Notes: generated from the letters alone by a model not told the origin. Positions 8,771-17,033 are shown, numbered from the stretch's first letter. The stretch: DNA of 64,000 nucleotides from Halodesulfovibrio aestuarii (GCF_050571805.1 NZ_CP192219.1); one strand, 5' to 3'. Numbers and translations are program-made.

Positions 8771-9505
8771 TTACCTGCTATATGTTATGTGTTTAGCAAT
8801 AGCGTGTTTCAACAACTCTACACCATTTCCATCCACAGAGTTGTAGGCAAGAGGCAAAGTTGTCCATCCGCCCGCAGCCAGAGGAATTTCAAATGACGTT
8901 GCGATGTGCAGTAACACACGATTATACGCATCATGCACTTTATCTTGGGACTTGAGGGTATATTTTATGCTTGAAGGATTCATTCTGCACAGGAGTCTAA
9001 ACTTTTTAGAGACCCAAGTCCGGCACACCATAGGGCGCGCCTTATAACAAGTGCATTCATCATTTAAAAGAAAAGGACATGGCGCAGTCAGTTTTTTTGT
9101 AAGCGCACCCAGCTCATCCCACTTATCTTCCTGCAATGCCTTCCATAAAACAGGTTGTTGTGGCGCAAAATTATTCTGCCATGCCGGAAAACCATTTGCA
9201 AAGGCCGTTGCTACATCCTCATTGTCCATACAGTAAATACAGGCAACAGCTTCGAAAATATCCATAAAAATTGGCTGGGAACAACAATAGCTGCAGCCCT
9301 TCGCACAGGTTTGTGCATGGTGCGGCAGTTCACGTTCCACACAATCATCTACAAATTTCCAAAAACCACGCATAAGTGCGGCAATACAACCCGTAGCTTC
9401 TTCCGGAGTCTCAAACTGTAATTCAGGCAGTGTTTCCGACTCATTAAACAGAGAAGAAAATGTTTCTTTACGAATAGCTCGTTCTTGTTTTGTCTCTGAA
9501 ACCAA
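8771..9505 (-). CDS. YkgJ family cysteine-cluster protein
   Basis: A 244-aa protein of the YkgJ/CxxCxxCC family, predicted to bind zinc or an iron-sulfur cluster; its biochemical role is not known. Two Cys groups are visible: CAKGCSYCC in the first half and CPFLLNDECTCYKARPMVCR in the second, together the family's metal site. No signal peptide or membrane segment is seen. The start is TTG at 9505 with AAGGA 6 nt upstream. It is the first gene of the leftward aroK-uspA-aroC-recD2 run and diverges from mltA over a 197-bp gap that should hold promoters for both directions. Confidence 0.85.
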   Translation of the reverse strand: MVSETKQERAIRKETFSSLFNESETLPELQFETPEEATGCIAALMRGFWKFVDDCVERELPHHAQTCAKGCSYCCSQPIFMDIFEAVACIYCMDNEDVATAFANGFPAWQNNFAPQQPVLWKALQEDKWDELGALTKKLTAPCPFLLNDECTCYKARPMVCRTWVSKKFRLLCRMNPSSIKYTLKSQDKVHDAYNRVLLHIATSFEIPLAAGGWTTLPLAYNSVDGNGVELLKHAIAKHITYSR

Positions 9506-9702
9506 AATGTATCCTTATCCGTTATATCAAAAAAAAATATCACACATAGTTATCTTACAACAAAGCCATACTATGACCATTACTGTCAATAATCAGAGCC
9601 GTTACATCACATTTTCGATAAAAATGAGCTTATGGTTCGGGCTTTGAACTCAAAATATTCCATGTTACAGAATCTAACCACACACTGTACTGGAGGACAA
9701 AA

Positions 9703-10932
9703 TTGACTGTCAGACATATTTCTCGAATTTTAACTGCACTACTTATTATCAGTACTGTTTTTTTTGCAGGGTGCAGCCAGTCTCCCCCCCCAACGGAACC
9801 AAGTGAACCGACCACAGAGCAGCCTGAAGGTGCTCGGTTTATAAAGCTTAATGAATCAGAAGCCCGTACTGTGAGTCAAACTCTCACAATTAGCAAACAG
9901 GGAATACGCTCCTGGGTAGATTTTGCACCATCGCTTGAGTATTCCGCCCGATACGTGGCTCAAAAACCGCAATGCAAACTGGCACTTGATCGATACGGGT
10001 TAAAGGTAACATGGGAAACTCTCGCCAAGTCGATTAAACGCATGCAGGTACTCTTGCCGCAGCTTGATGCCCATCCTGAACTGCTGGCAAAGTTTTTTAC
10101 ATTTTACAGGCTCGATGCAGACCCGCAATTTACCGGATATTATGAGCCGGCCTTACAGGCTAGCCTGAGCAGAAAAAAGGGGTACACCTGTCCACTTTAC
10201 GCTAAGCCTTCCGACCTTCAGGTGCTGAATCTCGGAGATATCCATCCCCGTTGGAAAGGCCAGCGCGCACTCTACCGCATTGAATCCGGTAAAGCCGTGC
10301 CGTACTATGACAGAAAAGCCATTGACATTAATGGTGTTTTAAAATCACGCAACCTTGAAATTGCATGGGCAAAAGATCCGCTGGATATTTTCTTTCTACA
10401 AATCCAAGGCTCCGGAAGACTCCTTCTGGACGATGGCTCAACAAAACATATCTTGTATTCCGGAAAAAACGGGCGACCATATGTGTCTCTGGGGCGTGTC
10501 ATGCTTAACAGAGGCTTATTGCCCAAAGACGGTATTTCCATGCAGTCTATCCGCAAGTACTTTGATGAACATCCGAAAGATGCATACAAGCTACTGGCCA
10601 CAAACCCAAGCTATGTGTTTTTCAAACTAGCTGATAGTGGCCCGTACGGAGCAATGGGGCAACCGCTCACCCCGCGCGTGTCACTGGCAACAGACCCGTC
10701 ATTTATTCCACTGGGAAGCGTTTTCCTTTTTGATGTTCCACTACCGGAAAAAGACGAACAAGGTGCATTCCAGTATGGCGAAAACATTAAAGGGCTGGGA
10801 CTGGCACAAGATACTGGTGGAGCTATCAAAAAGCATCACTTAGATTTCTTTAGCGGCTACGGTGAAGAGGCGACTTGGATTGCAGGTCACATGAACACAA
10901 ACGGCGCAGTATGGCTGCTGTTACCGAAATAG
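9703..10932 (+). CDS. mltA: Membrane-bound lytic murein transglycosylase A
   Basis: Cleaves peptidoglycan glycan strands to 1,6-anhydro ends, anchored to the outer membrane. The N-terminus is a lipoprotein signal with lipobox FAGC (Cys24). The MltA domain follows (about 100-300, including DPQFTGYYEP and DIFFLQIQGSGRL), then the C-terminal 3D domain with the three conserved Asp region (GLGLAQDTGGAIKKHHLDFF). The 409-aa length is slightly above E. coli MltA. Start is TTG at 9703 with GGAGG 6 nt upstream. It is probably monocistronic, with its own terminator. Confidence 0.96.
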   Translation: MTVRHISRILTALLIISTVFFAGCSQSPPPTEPSEPTTEQPEGARFIKLNESEARTVSQTLTISKQGIRSWVDFAPSLEYSARYVAQKPQCKLALDRYGLKVTWETLAKSIKRMQVLLPQLDAHPELLAKFFTFYRLDADPQFTGYYEPALQASLSRKKGYTCPLYAKPSDLQVLNLGDIHPRWKGQRALYRIESGKAVPYYDRKAIDINGVLKSRNLEIAWAKDPLDIFFLQIQGSGRLLLDDGSTKHILYSGKNGRPYVSLGRVMLNRGLLPKDGISMQSIRKYFDEHPKDAYKLLATNPSYVFFKLADSGPYGAMGQPLTPRVSLATDPSFIPLGSVFLFDVPLPEKDEQGAFQYGENIKGLGLAQDTGGAIKKHHLDFFSGYGEEATWIAGHMNTNGAVWLLLPK

Positions 10933-10950
10933 TATTATCCAGTTAATACA

Positions 10951-10980
10951 AAAAAGGAGAGCTGATGCTCTCCTTTTTTT
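10951..10980 (+). terminator. Rho-independent terminator after mltA
   Basis: Stem GGAGAGC (10956-10962) with GCTCTCC (10967-10973), 4-nt loop, extended by an A-run before and a seven-T run after. It starts 19 bp beyond the mltA stop and separates mltA from the antiporter operon. Confidence 0.92.
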
Positions 10981-11098
10981 GTAGTTATTGTTGTCTTTGC
11001 AACAGACTCACGAAGCTGTTTATTGCAGGGTTGTTCCTCGTAAAAGTACGCAATGGTACCGACATGTGCGTTTACGATGAAAAAGGAGGAGAAACGAA

Positions 11099-11182
11099 GT
11101 GAGATTGGGAGTACCGCTTCTGATTATTCCAAAGTTGGTAAAGCGCATTACCAATACTCCCTGCATCAAGGAGTCACTATGA
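11099..11182 (+). CDS. Possible 27-aa leader peptide coupled to nhaC
   Basis: A short frame beginning with GTG at 11099, preceded by an ideal AAGGAGG about 9 nt upstream, encodes 27 residues (starting MRLGVPLLIIPKLVKRI) and stops in TGA overlapping the nhaC ATG (ATGA, 11179-11182). The hydrophobic-basic composition would suit a small membrane-associated or leader peptide. The overlap means its translation would deliver ribosomes to nhaC. I recognise no family. It is supported by the ribosome site and the overlap, not by homology. Confidence 0.42.
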   Translation: MRLGVPLLIIPKLVKRITNTPCIKESL

Positions 11183-12606
11183 ACTCTGAAAGAAGAAAGC
11201 CATCATTACTATGGGCTCTTCTGACTTTTACTCTTCCCGTTGCCGTCATTCTGTACGGAACTGTAATTCTTGGCGTACGCCCTCCGGTTTTACCACTGTT
11301 GGTTGCCGTAGTTCTTGCCGGAATTATGTCTCTGCGGATTGGCTATTCGTGGGAAGAATTACAGGAAGGTATGTTGTCTGCTGTTGGAAGGATTCAGCTG
11401 GCAGTTGCCATTTTAATGATTGTCGGGATGATTATTCCTGCTTGGATGGCGTCCGGCACTATTCCCGCAATTATCTATTGGGGATTAAAATTTATCACTC
11501 CTGAGCATTTCCTTGTTTCCACATTTGTTCTCTGCTCAGTGGCCTCACTTGCCACAGGAACATCGTTCGGAACCATGGGAACCATCGGTGTAGCCTTGCT
11601 GGGAGTGGGCGGAGCCATGCAATTTGATCCGGCATGGACCGTCGGAGCCATTGTTTCCGGTGCGTACTTCGGGGATAAAATGTCTCCGGTGTCCGACTCC
11701 ACCAACATTACAGCAACAGTCTGTGATGTTCCTTTGTTCACTCATATTTCTTCCATGCTCTGGACAACCGTTCCGGCAGCAATCATTACCCTTGCCGGTT
11801 ACTGGTTACTCGGTTCTATGCATACCGGAGACACCGGCAGTGTTGCAAACATCAATGTAATTCTCAGCAACCTTGAAGCTTCCTTCAATTTATCGCCTGT
11901 CGCATTTATTCCACCTGTATTAATGATTATTCTAGCCTATAAGCGCCTTCCCGTGCTGCCTGTTATGATCATTTGCCTCGTGAGTGCGCTTGTAATCGCC
12001 TTCTTTGAAGGTTCCACCATGGCTGAGCTCGCAGGGCAAATGACACGGGGATACAAGGCAGCTACTGCTTCGCCGGAACTGAACAAACTCCTTTCCCGTG
12101 GCGGTCTTATGAGCATCATGGTCACAATTCTTTTACTGACAAGCGGCATGGCCTTCGGTGGCATTCTTGAAAAAGCACGAGTTCTTGAAGTACTGCTTGA
12201 TGCAATGCTCCGTGGTGCCAAGTCTGCCACAAGTCTGGTAGGGGCAACTCTTGTTGCTGCGTACATTATCCTTTTAGGCACAGGAAGTCAGATTCTGGCT
12301 GTCGTTGTTCCGGGACGCGCTTTCAGTGAGTCTTATAAAAATGCAGACATTGCCCCGCAGGTACTCTCCCGCACATGTGAAGATGCGGGCACTCTTGGTT
12401 GTCCTCTAATCCCTTGGAGTGTGCATGCATTCTATATTTTAGGTGTTCTTGGCGTAAGTGCGGTCGATTTTATGCCTTACGCATTCTTTAACTTCACCAT
12501 ACCACTCATTTCCATGGGATGTGCTGTCACCGGATTTGGGATTTTTAATACAAAAGGTGAGTCAGTTCGCGCCGTCGAGCTGAGTAAAGAAAGCAGCCCT
12601 GCTTAA
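11179..12606 (+). CDS. nhaC: NhaC-type Na+/H+ antiporter
   Basis: A polytopic inner-membrane exchanger of the NhaC/ion-transporter superfamily, predicted to move Na+ against H+ or an organic ion. From the ATG at 11179 (AAGGAG 5 nt upstream) it has 475 aa and about 11 hydrophobic segments. Family motifs are GTSFGTMGTIGVALLGVG (about 127-144) and GDKMSPVSDSTN (about 165-176). An in-frame ATG at 11053 would add a charged 42-residue head with no ribosome site and is not used here. The sulfatase-fold gene follows after 17 bp, so antiporter and hydrolase are likely cotranscribed. The exchanged ion cannot be decided from sequence. Confidence 0.9.
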   Translation: MNSERRKPSLLWALLTFTLPVAVILYGTVILGVRPPVLPLLVAVVLAGIMSLRIGYSWEELQEGMLSAVGRIQLAVAILMIVGMIIPAWMASGTIPAIIYWGLKFITPEHFLVSTFVLCSVASLATGTSFGTMGTIGVALLGVGGAMQFDPAWTVGAIVSGAYFGDKMSPVSDSTNITATVCDVPLFTHISSMLWTTVPAAIITLAGYWLLGSMHTGDTGSVANINVILSNLEASFNLSPVAFIPPVLMIILAYKRLPVLPVMIICLVSALVIAFFEGSTMAELAGQMTRGYKAATASPELNKLLSRGGLMSIMVTILLLTSGMAFGGILEKARVLEVLLDAMLRGAKSATSLVGATLVAAYIILLGTGSQILAVVVPGRAFSESYKNADIAPQVLSRTCEDAGTLGCPLIPWSVHAFYILGVLGVSAVDFMPYAFFNFTIPLISMGCAVTGFGIFNTKGESVRAVELSKESSPA

Positions 12607-12623
12607 TTGTTGAAGGATATCTT

Positions 12624-14186
12624 ATGCCCCAAAAAAATATAAAAAACGTTTTATTTATCATGCTCGACACGTTGCAGTTCAATTATCTTGGCTGCTACGG
12701 AAACAATGAAGTCAAAACACCTAATCTCGATAAATTCGCAGAAAAAGGATTTCTCTTCGAAAATGCATACAGTGAAGGACTACCGACAATACCTGTACGC
12801 AGAGCATTAATGACAGGACGTTTCACATTGCCATACAGCGGCTGGCGTCCTCTCACTACAGAGGACACCACCGTTACCGACATACTCTGGTGCCGTGAAG
12901 TCCAGACCGCACTGATTTACGACACACCTCCGATGCGTCTGCCTAAATATGGATACTCTCGTGGGTTTGACTATGTTCGTTTCTGCAACGGACATGAGTT
13001 AGACCATGAAACATTCAGCCATGTTCATCTTGATGAAAAATTCAAAGGCGAAGATTTCCTTTCCCCTGAATGGCTCAAAAAAAATGAAAACGGCGAATAC
13101 GATGAATCCAGTAAATCATTAATACGCGAAACAGAATGCTATCTACGTCAACGCCAGAACTGGCAGTCTGATGCTGATAACTATGCTTCTGTCGTTATTT
13201 CCGAGGCGGATAACTGGATTAAAGAAAAACGCGATCCGAACCGCCCGTTCTTCTTATGGCTTGATTCCTTTGATCCACATGAACCTTGGGATCCACCTTC
13301 CGTATGGGAAGAAAGGCCATGCCCCTATAATCCGGATTACAAAGGAAACCCACTTCTCATTGCACCTTGGACAGAAGTTGAAGGGGTGATGACAGAAGAA
13401 GAATGCGAGCATATCCGTGCACTGTACGCTGAAAAAGTAACGTTGGTGGACAAATGGCTCGGTAAGTTATTTGATTCGTTGAAAGCCCAAGGACTGTGGG
13501 AGAAAACCATGATTGTGGTTACTTCCGATCACGGTCAACCGATGGGGAATGGAGAGCACGGCCACGGACTCATGCGAAAATGCCGCCCATGGCCATATGA
13601 AGAACTTGTACACGTGCCTCTGCTCGCGCATGTACCGGGTCTGGAAGGCGGAAAACGCATCGAGAGTTTTGTACAAAACGTCGACATTACAGCCACGATT
13701 CTTGACGCTCTCGGTATCAATGATTCCAATGCATTGGAAGAAACAGGACACGAGGGAATCAACACCTTTGATGCAGATGAACTCCAAGGTATCAGCTTAC
13801 TTCCAGTTATGCGCGGCGAAACTGAAAAGGTTCGTGACTTTGCTATTGCCGGATACTACGGTATGTCGTGGTCTATAATCACCCATGATTATAGCTATAT
13901 CCACTGGTTGCAGAAGGAAATTGACACAGATTCCATGAACGCAATCTTTTATGATGGTTCCGGTTCAGGCGGTAATGCCGGCGAACAGTCTGCAAAGCTT
14001 GAAGTCAAAGAGGAAATGTGGACATGTGTACCGGGTGCAGAAGTTTCTGTACCACAGTCCGATGAACTCTTCGACAGACGCACTGACCAGTTCCAGCTGA
14101 AAAACATCATTGATAACAAGCCGGAGAAAGCCAAGGAGTTGTTGCAACAACTCAAGCTGTACATTGGTGAACTCCGCACCACATAA
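12624..14186 (+). CDS. Sulfatase-fold hydrolase with Thr at the formylglycine position
   Basis: A 520-aa protein of the sulfatase/alkaline-phosphatase superfamily with no signal peptide, so it is probably cytoplasmic. Features are the N-terminal metal Asp in FIMLDT (Asp15), the sulfatase signature region PTIPVRRALMTGR, WLDSFDPHEPWDPP, and VVTSDHGQPMGNGEHGHG. In true sulfatases the signature is C/S-x-P-x-R and Cys or Ser becomes formylglycine; here it reads T55-I-P57-V-R59. Classical sulfate-ester cleavage is therefore doubtful. It could be a phosphoesterase/phosphonate hydrolase using Thr directly, or a new specificity. AAGGAT precedes the ATG. It lies between nhaC and a Crp/Fnr gene. Confidence 0.88.
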   Translation: MPQKNIKNVLFIMLDTLQFNYLGCYGNNEVKTPNLDKFAEKGFLFENAYSEGLPTIPVRRALMTGRFTLPYSGWRPLTTEDTTVTDILWCREVQTALIYDTPPMRLPKYGYSRGFDYVRFCNGHELDHETFSHVHLDEKFKGEDFLSPEWLKKNENGEYDESSKSLIRETECYLRQRQNWQSDADNYASVVISEADNWIKEKRDPNRPFFLWLDSFDPHEPWDPPSVWEERPCPYNPDYKGNPLLIAPWTEVEGVMTEEECEHIRALYAEKVTLVDKWLGKLFDSLKAQGLWEKTMIVVTSDHGQPMGNGEHGHGLMRKCRPWPYEELVHVPLLAHVPGLEGGKRIESFVQNVDITATILDALGINDSNALEETGHEGINTFDADELQGISLLPVMRGETEKVRDFAIAGYYGMSWSIITHDYSYIHWLQKEIDTDSMNAIFYDGSGSGGNAGEQSAKLEVKEEMWTCVPGAEVSVPQSDELFDRRTDQFQLKNIIDNKPEKAKELLQQLKLYIGELRTT

Positions 14187-14238
14187 ATCATAGATAACGA
14201 GAACCAAGCCGGCTCTCATGTATTGAGAAGGACGAATC

Positions 14239-14916
14239 ATGATAGCACATGATGTTGATGAATTCTGGCGAGTCCACGTTGATAGCCATGCCTGGGAACA
14301 GGTGCTACACCTCGGAAGAAAAAAAGAATTCAAGCACGGTGAAGTGATCATCAATGCAGGAGAGCTGGTTCAGGAACTCTGCTACTTACAATCAGGCACA
14401 GTAAGAATGAAGCGCACCTCATGGGACGGTGCGGAAAAGATTATCATGCACATAGAACAGAACTCGCTCTTCAGCGAGACTCCGTTCTTTATTAAAAGAC
14501 CGATACGAAGTTATTTTTCCTGTTATCAAGATGCAACGGTGTACTTCTTTTCCCGGGAAAATGTAGAAGCAATGCTCTCACAGTATCCGGAAATTGCAAG
14601 AGACATCATCCGAACGCTTTCTGAAAAACTGAGTGTGCTAAGTAACCAGTCTGCCTCACTTGGCCTTGATTCTCTCGACCAACGGATAATTAAATTTATC
14701 CTGCTCCGCTATAACTCAACTCCGTTGCACGCAAATGAAATAATTTCCCTCGGCTCATTACGAATGAAAGATATAGCGAGCATACTTGGAGCACATAGAG
14801 CGACACTCTATAAGTCACTCAAGGAACTTGAGAAGGCAGAGCTAATAAAAATGCTGCCTAAAAACAAAGTGCAGATTCTTAATATTGAGGGATTATCTGC
14901 CCTTGCGTATGAATAA
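14239..14916 (+). CDS. Crp/Fnr family transcriptional regulator
   Basis: A 225-aa DNA-binding regulator. The N-terminal half is a cyclic-nucleotide-binding-like beta barrel (about 20-120, with FKHGEVIINAGELVQELCYLQSG); the C-terminal half is a winged helix-turn-helix (RMKDIASILGAHRATLYKSLKELEKAELI). It lacks the N-terminal Cys cluster of Fnr, so it does not look like a canonical 4Fe-4S oxygen sensor; the ligand is unknown. ATG start at 14239 has AAGGA 6 nt upstream. It lies 52 bp after the sulfatase-fold gene and 18 bp before the thioredoxin gene, and is the natural candidate regulator of this locus. Confidence 0.93.
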   Translation: MIAHDVDEFWRVHVDSHAWEQVLHLGRKKEFKHGEVIINAGELVQELCYLQSGTVRMKRTSWDGAEKIIMHIEQNSLFSETPFFIKRPIRSYFSCYQDATVYFFSRENVEAMLSQYPEIARDIIRTLSEKLSVLSNQSASLGLDSLDQRIIKFILLRYNSTPLHANEIISLGSLRMKDIASILGAHRATLYKSLKELEKAELIKMLPKNKVQILNIEGLSALAYE

Positions 14917-14934
14917 TTTTTTTGGAGACATAAC

Positions 14935-15249
14935 ATGAGTGGTATCACCCCTATTCCAACCGAACATATTGATAATTTCTTTGCATCCCTTTCAGACGCT
15001 ATTTTATTTTTCCACAAGGAACTATGCCCACATTGCAAAAATATGGAAAAAGTTTTGGACAAATTTTCTGCAAAAACACCATCCGTAGAAATTTTCAGCA
15101 TTGATGGCGAAGCGTATCCTGAACTATTGTCTAAGCTTTCCTTTGAACGCGTTCCAACATTAGCTTTTGTCCGCAACGGTACTGTTGTCAAAGTTAAAAC
15201 GGGACTCATGAACCCGCGTGAACTTAAAGCCCTTTACTCTTCTCTGTAA
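14935..15249 (+). CDS. Atypical thioredoxin with CPHC active site
   Basis: A 104-aa cytoplasmic thioredoxin-fold protein with redox motif C31-P-H-C34 in place of WCGPC, and the cis-proline region RVPTLAFVRNG. CPHC is closer to DsbA/glutaredoxin-like centres and should change the redox potential and the partners. From memory, D. vulgaris has an unconventional thioredoxin (Trx3) of this sort, paired with an NADH-preferring reductase and inactive on insulin; the present gene and its neighbour look like that pair. A GGAG lies ahead of the ATG. The gene is 20 bp upstream of the reductase gene. Confidence 0.92.
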   Translation: MSGITPIPTEHIDNFFASLSDAILFFHKELCPHCKNMEKVLDKFSAKTPSVEIFSIDGEAYPELLSKLSFERVPTLAFVRNGTVVKVKTGLMNPRELKALYSSL

Positions 15250-15269
15250 GCTGTCACTTTGGAAAAAAT

Positions 15270-16187
15270 ATGAGCACAACATATGATGTGATTATTCTGG
15301 GTGGCGGCGTTGCAGGTATGACTTCTGCCATCTATGCGGCACGTGCGAACTTGCGCGTTCTTATTCTAGACGAAAATGCATGTGGTGGTCTCGTCAACTG
15401 GACAAAAGTTATTGAAAACATGCCTTCATACACCAGCATTGGTGGCATGGAACTAGTTGAAAGAATACAAGAGCAAGTGGAAGCGTTAGGTGTAGATATC
15501 GAAGAAGCTGCCTGCATTGATTCAATTGATCTAACAGGTGAAGAAAAGATCATTGAAGCTGACGACACAATCTACAAAGCAAAAGCGGTTATTCTGGCAA
15601 CAGGTCGCAAGCCTATTCCTCTTGAGGTCGCCGGAGAGTGCGAAAACGTGCATTTCTGCGCTATCTGCGATGGTGCTGCGTACAAAGGAAAGAAAGTTCT
15701 CGTAGTGGGTGGTGGAAACAGCGGCTTCGATGAAAGCATCGCCCTTCTTGATCAAGGTATTGAAGAACTTCTGCTTGTAGAAAAAATGAATCGGTTTTTC
15801 GCTGCACAAAGCACACAGGACGAGCTAACGTCCCACGCTAATGCCACAATCCTGCATTCCACTGAAGTTACGGCTGTTTCCTGTGATGAAAAACTTGAGT
15901 CAGTAACATTACGAAATGTAGCAACCAATGAGACTATAGAATACCCATGTGATGGTATCTTTGTCTTTATGGGGCAACAGCCAGGTACAGCGATATTCCA
16001 GGAACAACTCTCACTGGATTCGGACGGATATATTGAGACTGACGAACTCATGGCGACATCACTAGCAGGGGTGTTTGCTGCCGGAGATGTTCGTCCGAAA
16101 AAATATCGCCAAATAACCACTGCCATGGCAGACGGAACTGTCGCCGCACTTGAAGCTGAACGCTACATCCGCAGCCTTGCCGGATAG
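15270..16187 (+). CDS. Thioredoxin reductase-like flavoprotein (atypical nucleotide site)
   Basis: A 305-aa FAD protein of the TrxB family that should reduce the adjacent thioredoxin. It shows the FAD motif GGGVAGMTSA (11-20), redox centre C130-A-I-C133 (usually CATC), a second Rossmann motif GGGNSG (147-152) and C-terminal GVFAAGDVR. The NADPH-recognition segment that reads HRRxxxR in standard enzymes is here VEKMNRFFA (about 170-178), without the Arg pair that holds the 2'-phosphate. NADH use is therefore likely, in line with the NADH-preferring enzyme reported in D. vulgaris (recalled). Start ATG 15270 has a GGAAA-type site; the following gene begins 3 bp after the stop. Confidence 0.93.
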   Translation: MSTTYDVIILGGGVAGMTSAIYAARANLRVLILDENACGGLVNWTKVIENMPSYTSIGGMELVERIQEQVEALGVDIEEAACIDSIDLTGEEKIIEADDTIYKAKAVILATGRKPIPLEVAGECENVHFCAICDGAAYKGKKVLVVGGGNSGFDESIALLDQGIEELLLVEKMNRFFAAQSTQDELTSHANATILHSTEVTAVSCDEKLESVTLRNVATNETIEYPCDGIFVFMGQQPGTAIFQEQLSLDSDGYIETDELMATSLAGVFAAGDVRPKKYRQITTAMADGTVAALEAERYIRSLAG

Positions 16188-16190
16188 AAT

Positions 16191-16463
16191 ATGACGACAC
16201 TCCAGATTACAATTCTGGATCCCGACACGAATCAGGCAGAACGAGCCGCTCGACAACTTAAAAATTCTCTAAAAAATGAAGGACTGTCAGGTTGCGTCCA
16301 AACAGTTACCTGCTACTTAGAAATCGCCCGTCGGGGTCTGTGCGGCAAAACTCCTGTTATTGCTGTGAACGACAAAAACTTCCAATGCAATAACTTGAGC
16401 ACAAAATTGCTCGCCCAGTTCGCTCATTGGTTATCTGAAAAAATAAATAACTGGGAATCGTGA
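16191..16463 (+). CDS. Small cysteine-containing protein, possibly thioredoxin-like fold
   Basis: A 90-aa protein of unknown function. The pattern strand (LQITILDP), helix (AERAARQLKNSLKNEG), strand, helix, then TPVIAVND and a final helix resembles small thioredoxin_3-type folds, with the TP of a cis-proline loop. It has Cys residues in SGCVQTVTCYLEIA and RRGLCGKTP, but no CxxC at the usual site. It starts 3 bp after the reductase stop and ends the operon, so a role with the thioredoxin pair is plausible. The fold is my inference and the function is unknown. Confidence 0.75.
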   Translation: MTTLQITILDPDTNQAERAARQLKNSLKNEGLSGCVQTVTCYLEIARRGLCGKTPVIAVNDKNFQCNNLSTKLLAQFAHWLSEKINNWES

Positions 16464-16534
16464 AACCAAGCCCTGTACTAAGCTAGCTCCACAATCATCT
16501 GGAGTACTACCCCAAGTTAGCTTTTCTGAATAAT

Positions 16535-16564
16535 AAAAAGGCGCTTTTAAGTAAGCGCCTTTTT
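16535..16564 (+). terminator. Rho-independent terminator ending the thioredoxin operon
   Basis: Stem GGCGCTT (16540-16546) with AAGCGCC (16553-16559), flanked by A5 and T5. It lies 71 bp after the 90-aa protein gene. Confidence 0.9.
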
Positions 16565-16875
16565 CAATATTTATCACTATAATTCACTGTCCTAACGGAA
16601 ACATACCGAAAACTGCTTCCAGCCGCACTTAGGGGCACTTCTATTCTATATAACAGTTCACCAACAGGATTTCAAACAGCTAGGACTCACGATCACGCTT
16701 CCCGAAAGAAGTATCTCCCCTCCCACAATCGAATTTAGCCCCCCTCCTTTCCATAGCTCTAATTAACTGTCTGTATACTGCCGAGGATCACCCTACGCGT
16801 CTTAAAGACGCTCGTTAGCATCGTCACGATTCTTTCTTCTGAAAGTACGTTATCGCTATCAGCAGCTTTTGAACA
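16565..16875. other. Intergenic stretch with no recognisable gene
   Basis: About 310 bp between two facing terminators (one from the left operon, one from the rRNA operon). It holds a small GCGTC/GACGC hairpin near 16797-16811 and otherwise nothing I can assign; no ORF with a ribosome site was seen. Confidence 0.6.
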
Positions 16876-16909
16876 AAAAAAAGACCGCATTTCAAATGAA
16901 ATGCGGTCT
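16876..16909 (-). terminator. Rho-independent terminator of the rRNA operon
   Basis: A perfect 12-bp stem (AGACCGCATTTC at 16882-16893 with its complement at 16898-16909), 4-nt loop, and a run of eight T on the minus strand. It lies directly after the distal 5S gene. Confidence 0.93.
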
Positions 16910-16921
16910 AGAAATAAATCT

Positions 16922-17033
16922 TGGCAGCGACCTACTTTCCCACAGGCTCCCCTGCAGTATCATCGGCGATGGTTGGCTTAACTTCCGAGTTCGGAATGGG
17001 ATCGGGTGTACCCCAACCTCCATGGCCACCAAG
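16922..17033 (-). rRNA. rrf: 5S rRNA, distal copy
   Basis: A 112-nt gene recognised by the conserved internal 5S sequence (loop-region complement GGGTGTACCCCAACCTCC on the plus strand). Its closing helix pairs the 5' TTGGTGGC with the 3' GCTGCCAA. It is the last gene of the rRNA operon, 71 bp beyond another 5S copy with an almost identical body. Ends are set by the helix and may be off by a few bases. Confidence 0.95.

Noticed and set aside
11053..11178. Upstream in-frame extension of nhaC (42 residues)
   Set aside because: No ribosome site at 11053 and a charged head foreign to the family; the internal ATG at 11179 has an ideal AAGGAG and the family's normal N-terminus.
12624..14186. Plain annotation as an arylsulfatase
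   Set aside because: The residue that must become formylglycine is Thr, so the standard activity cannot be assumed.
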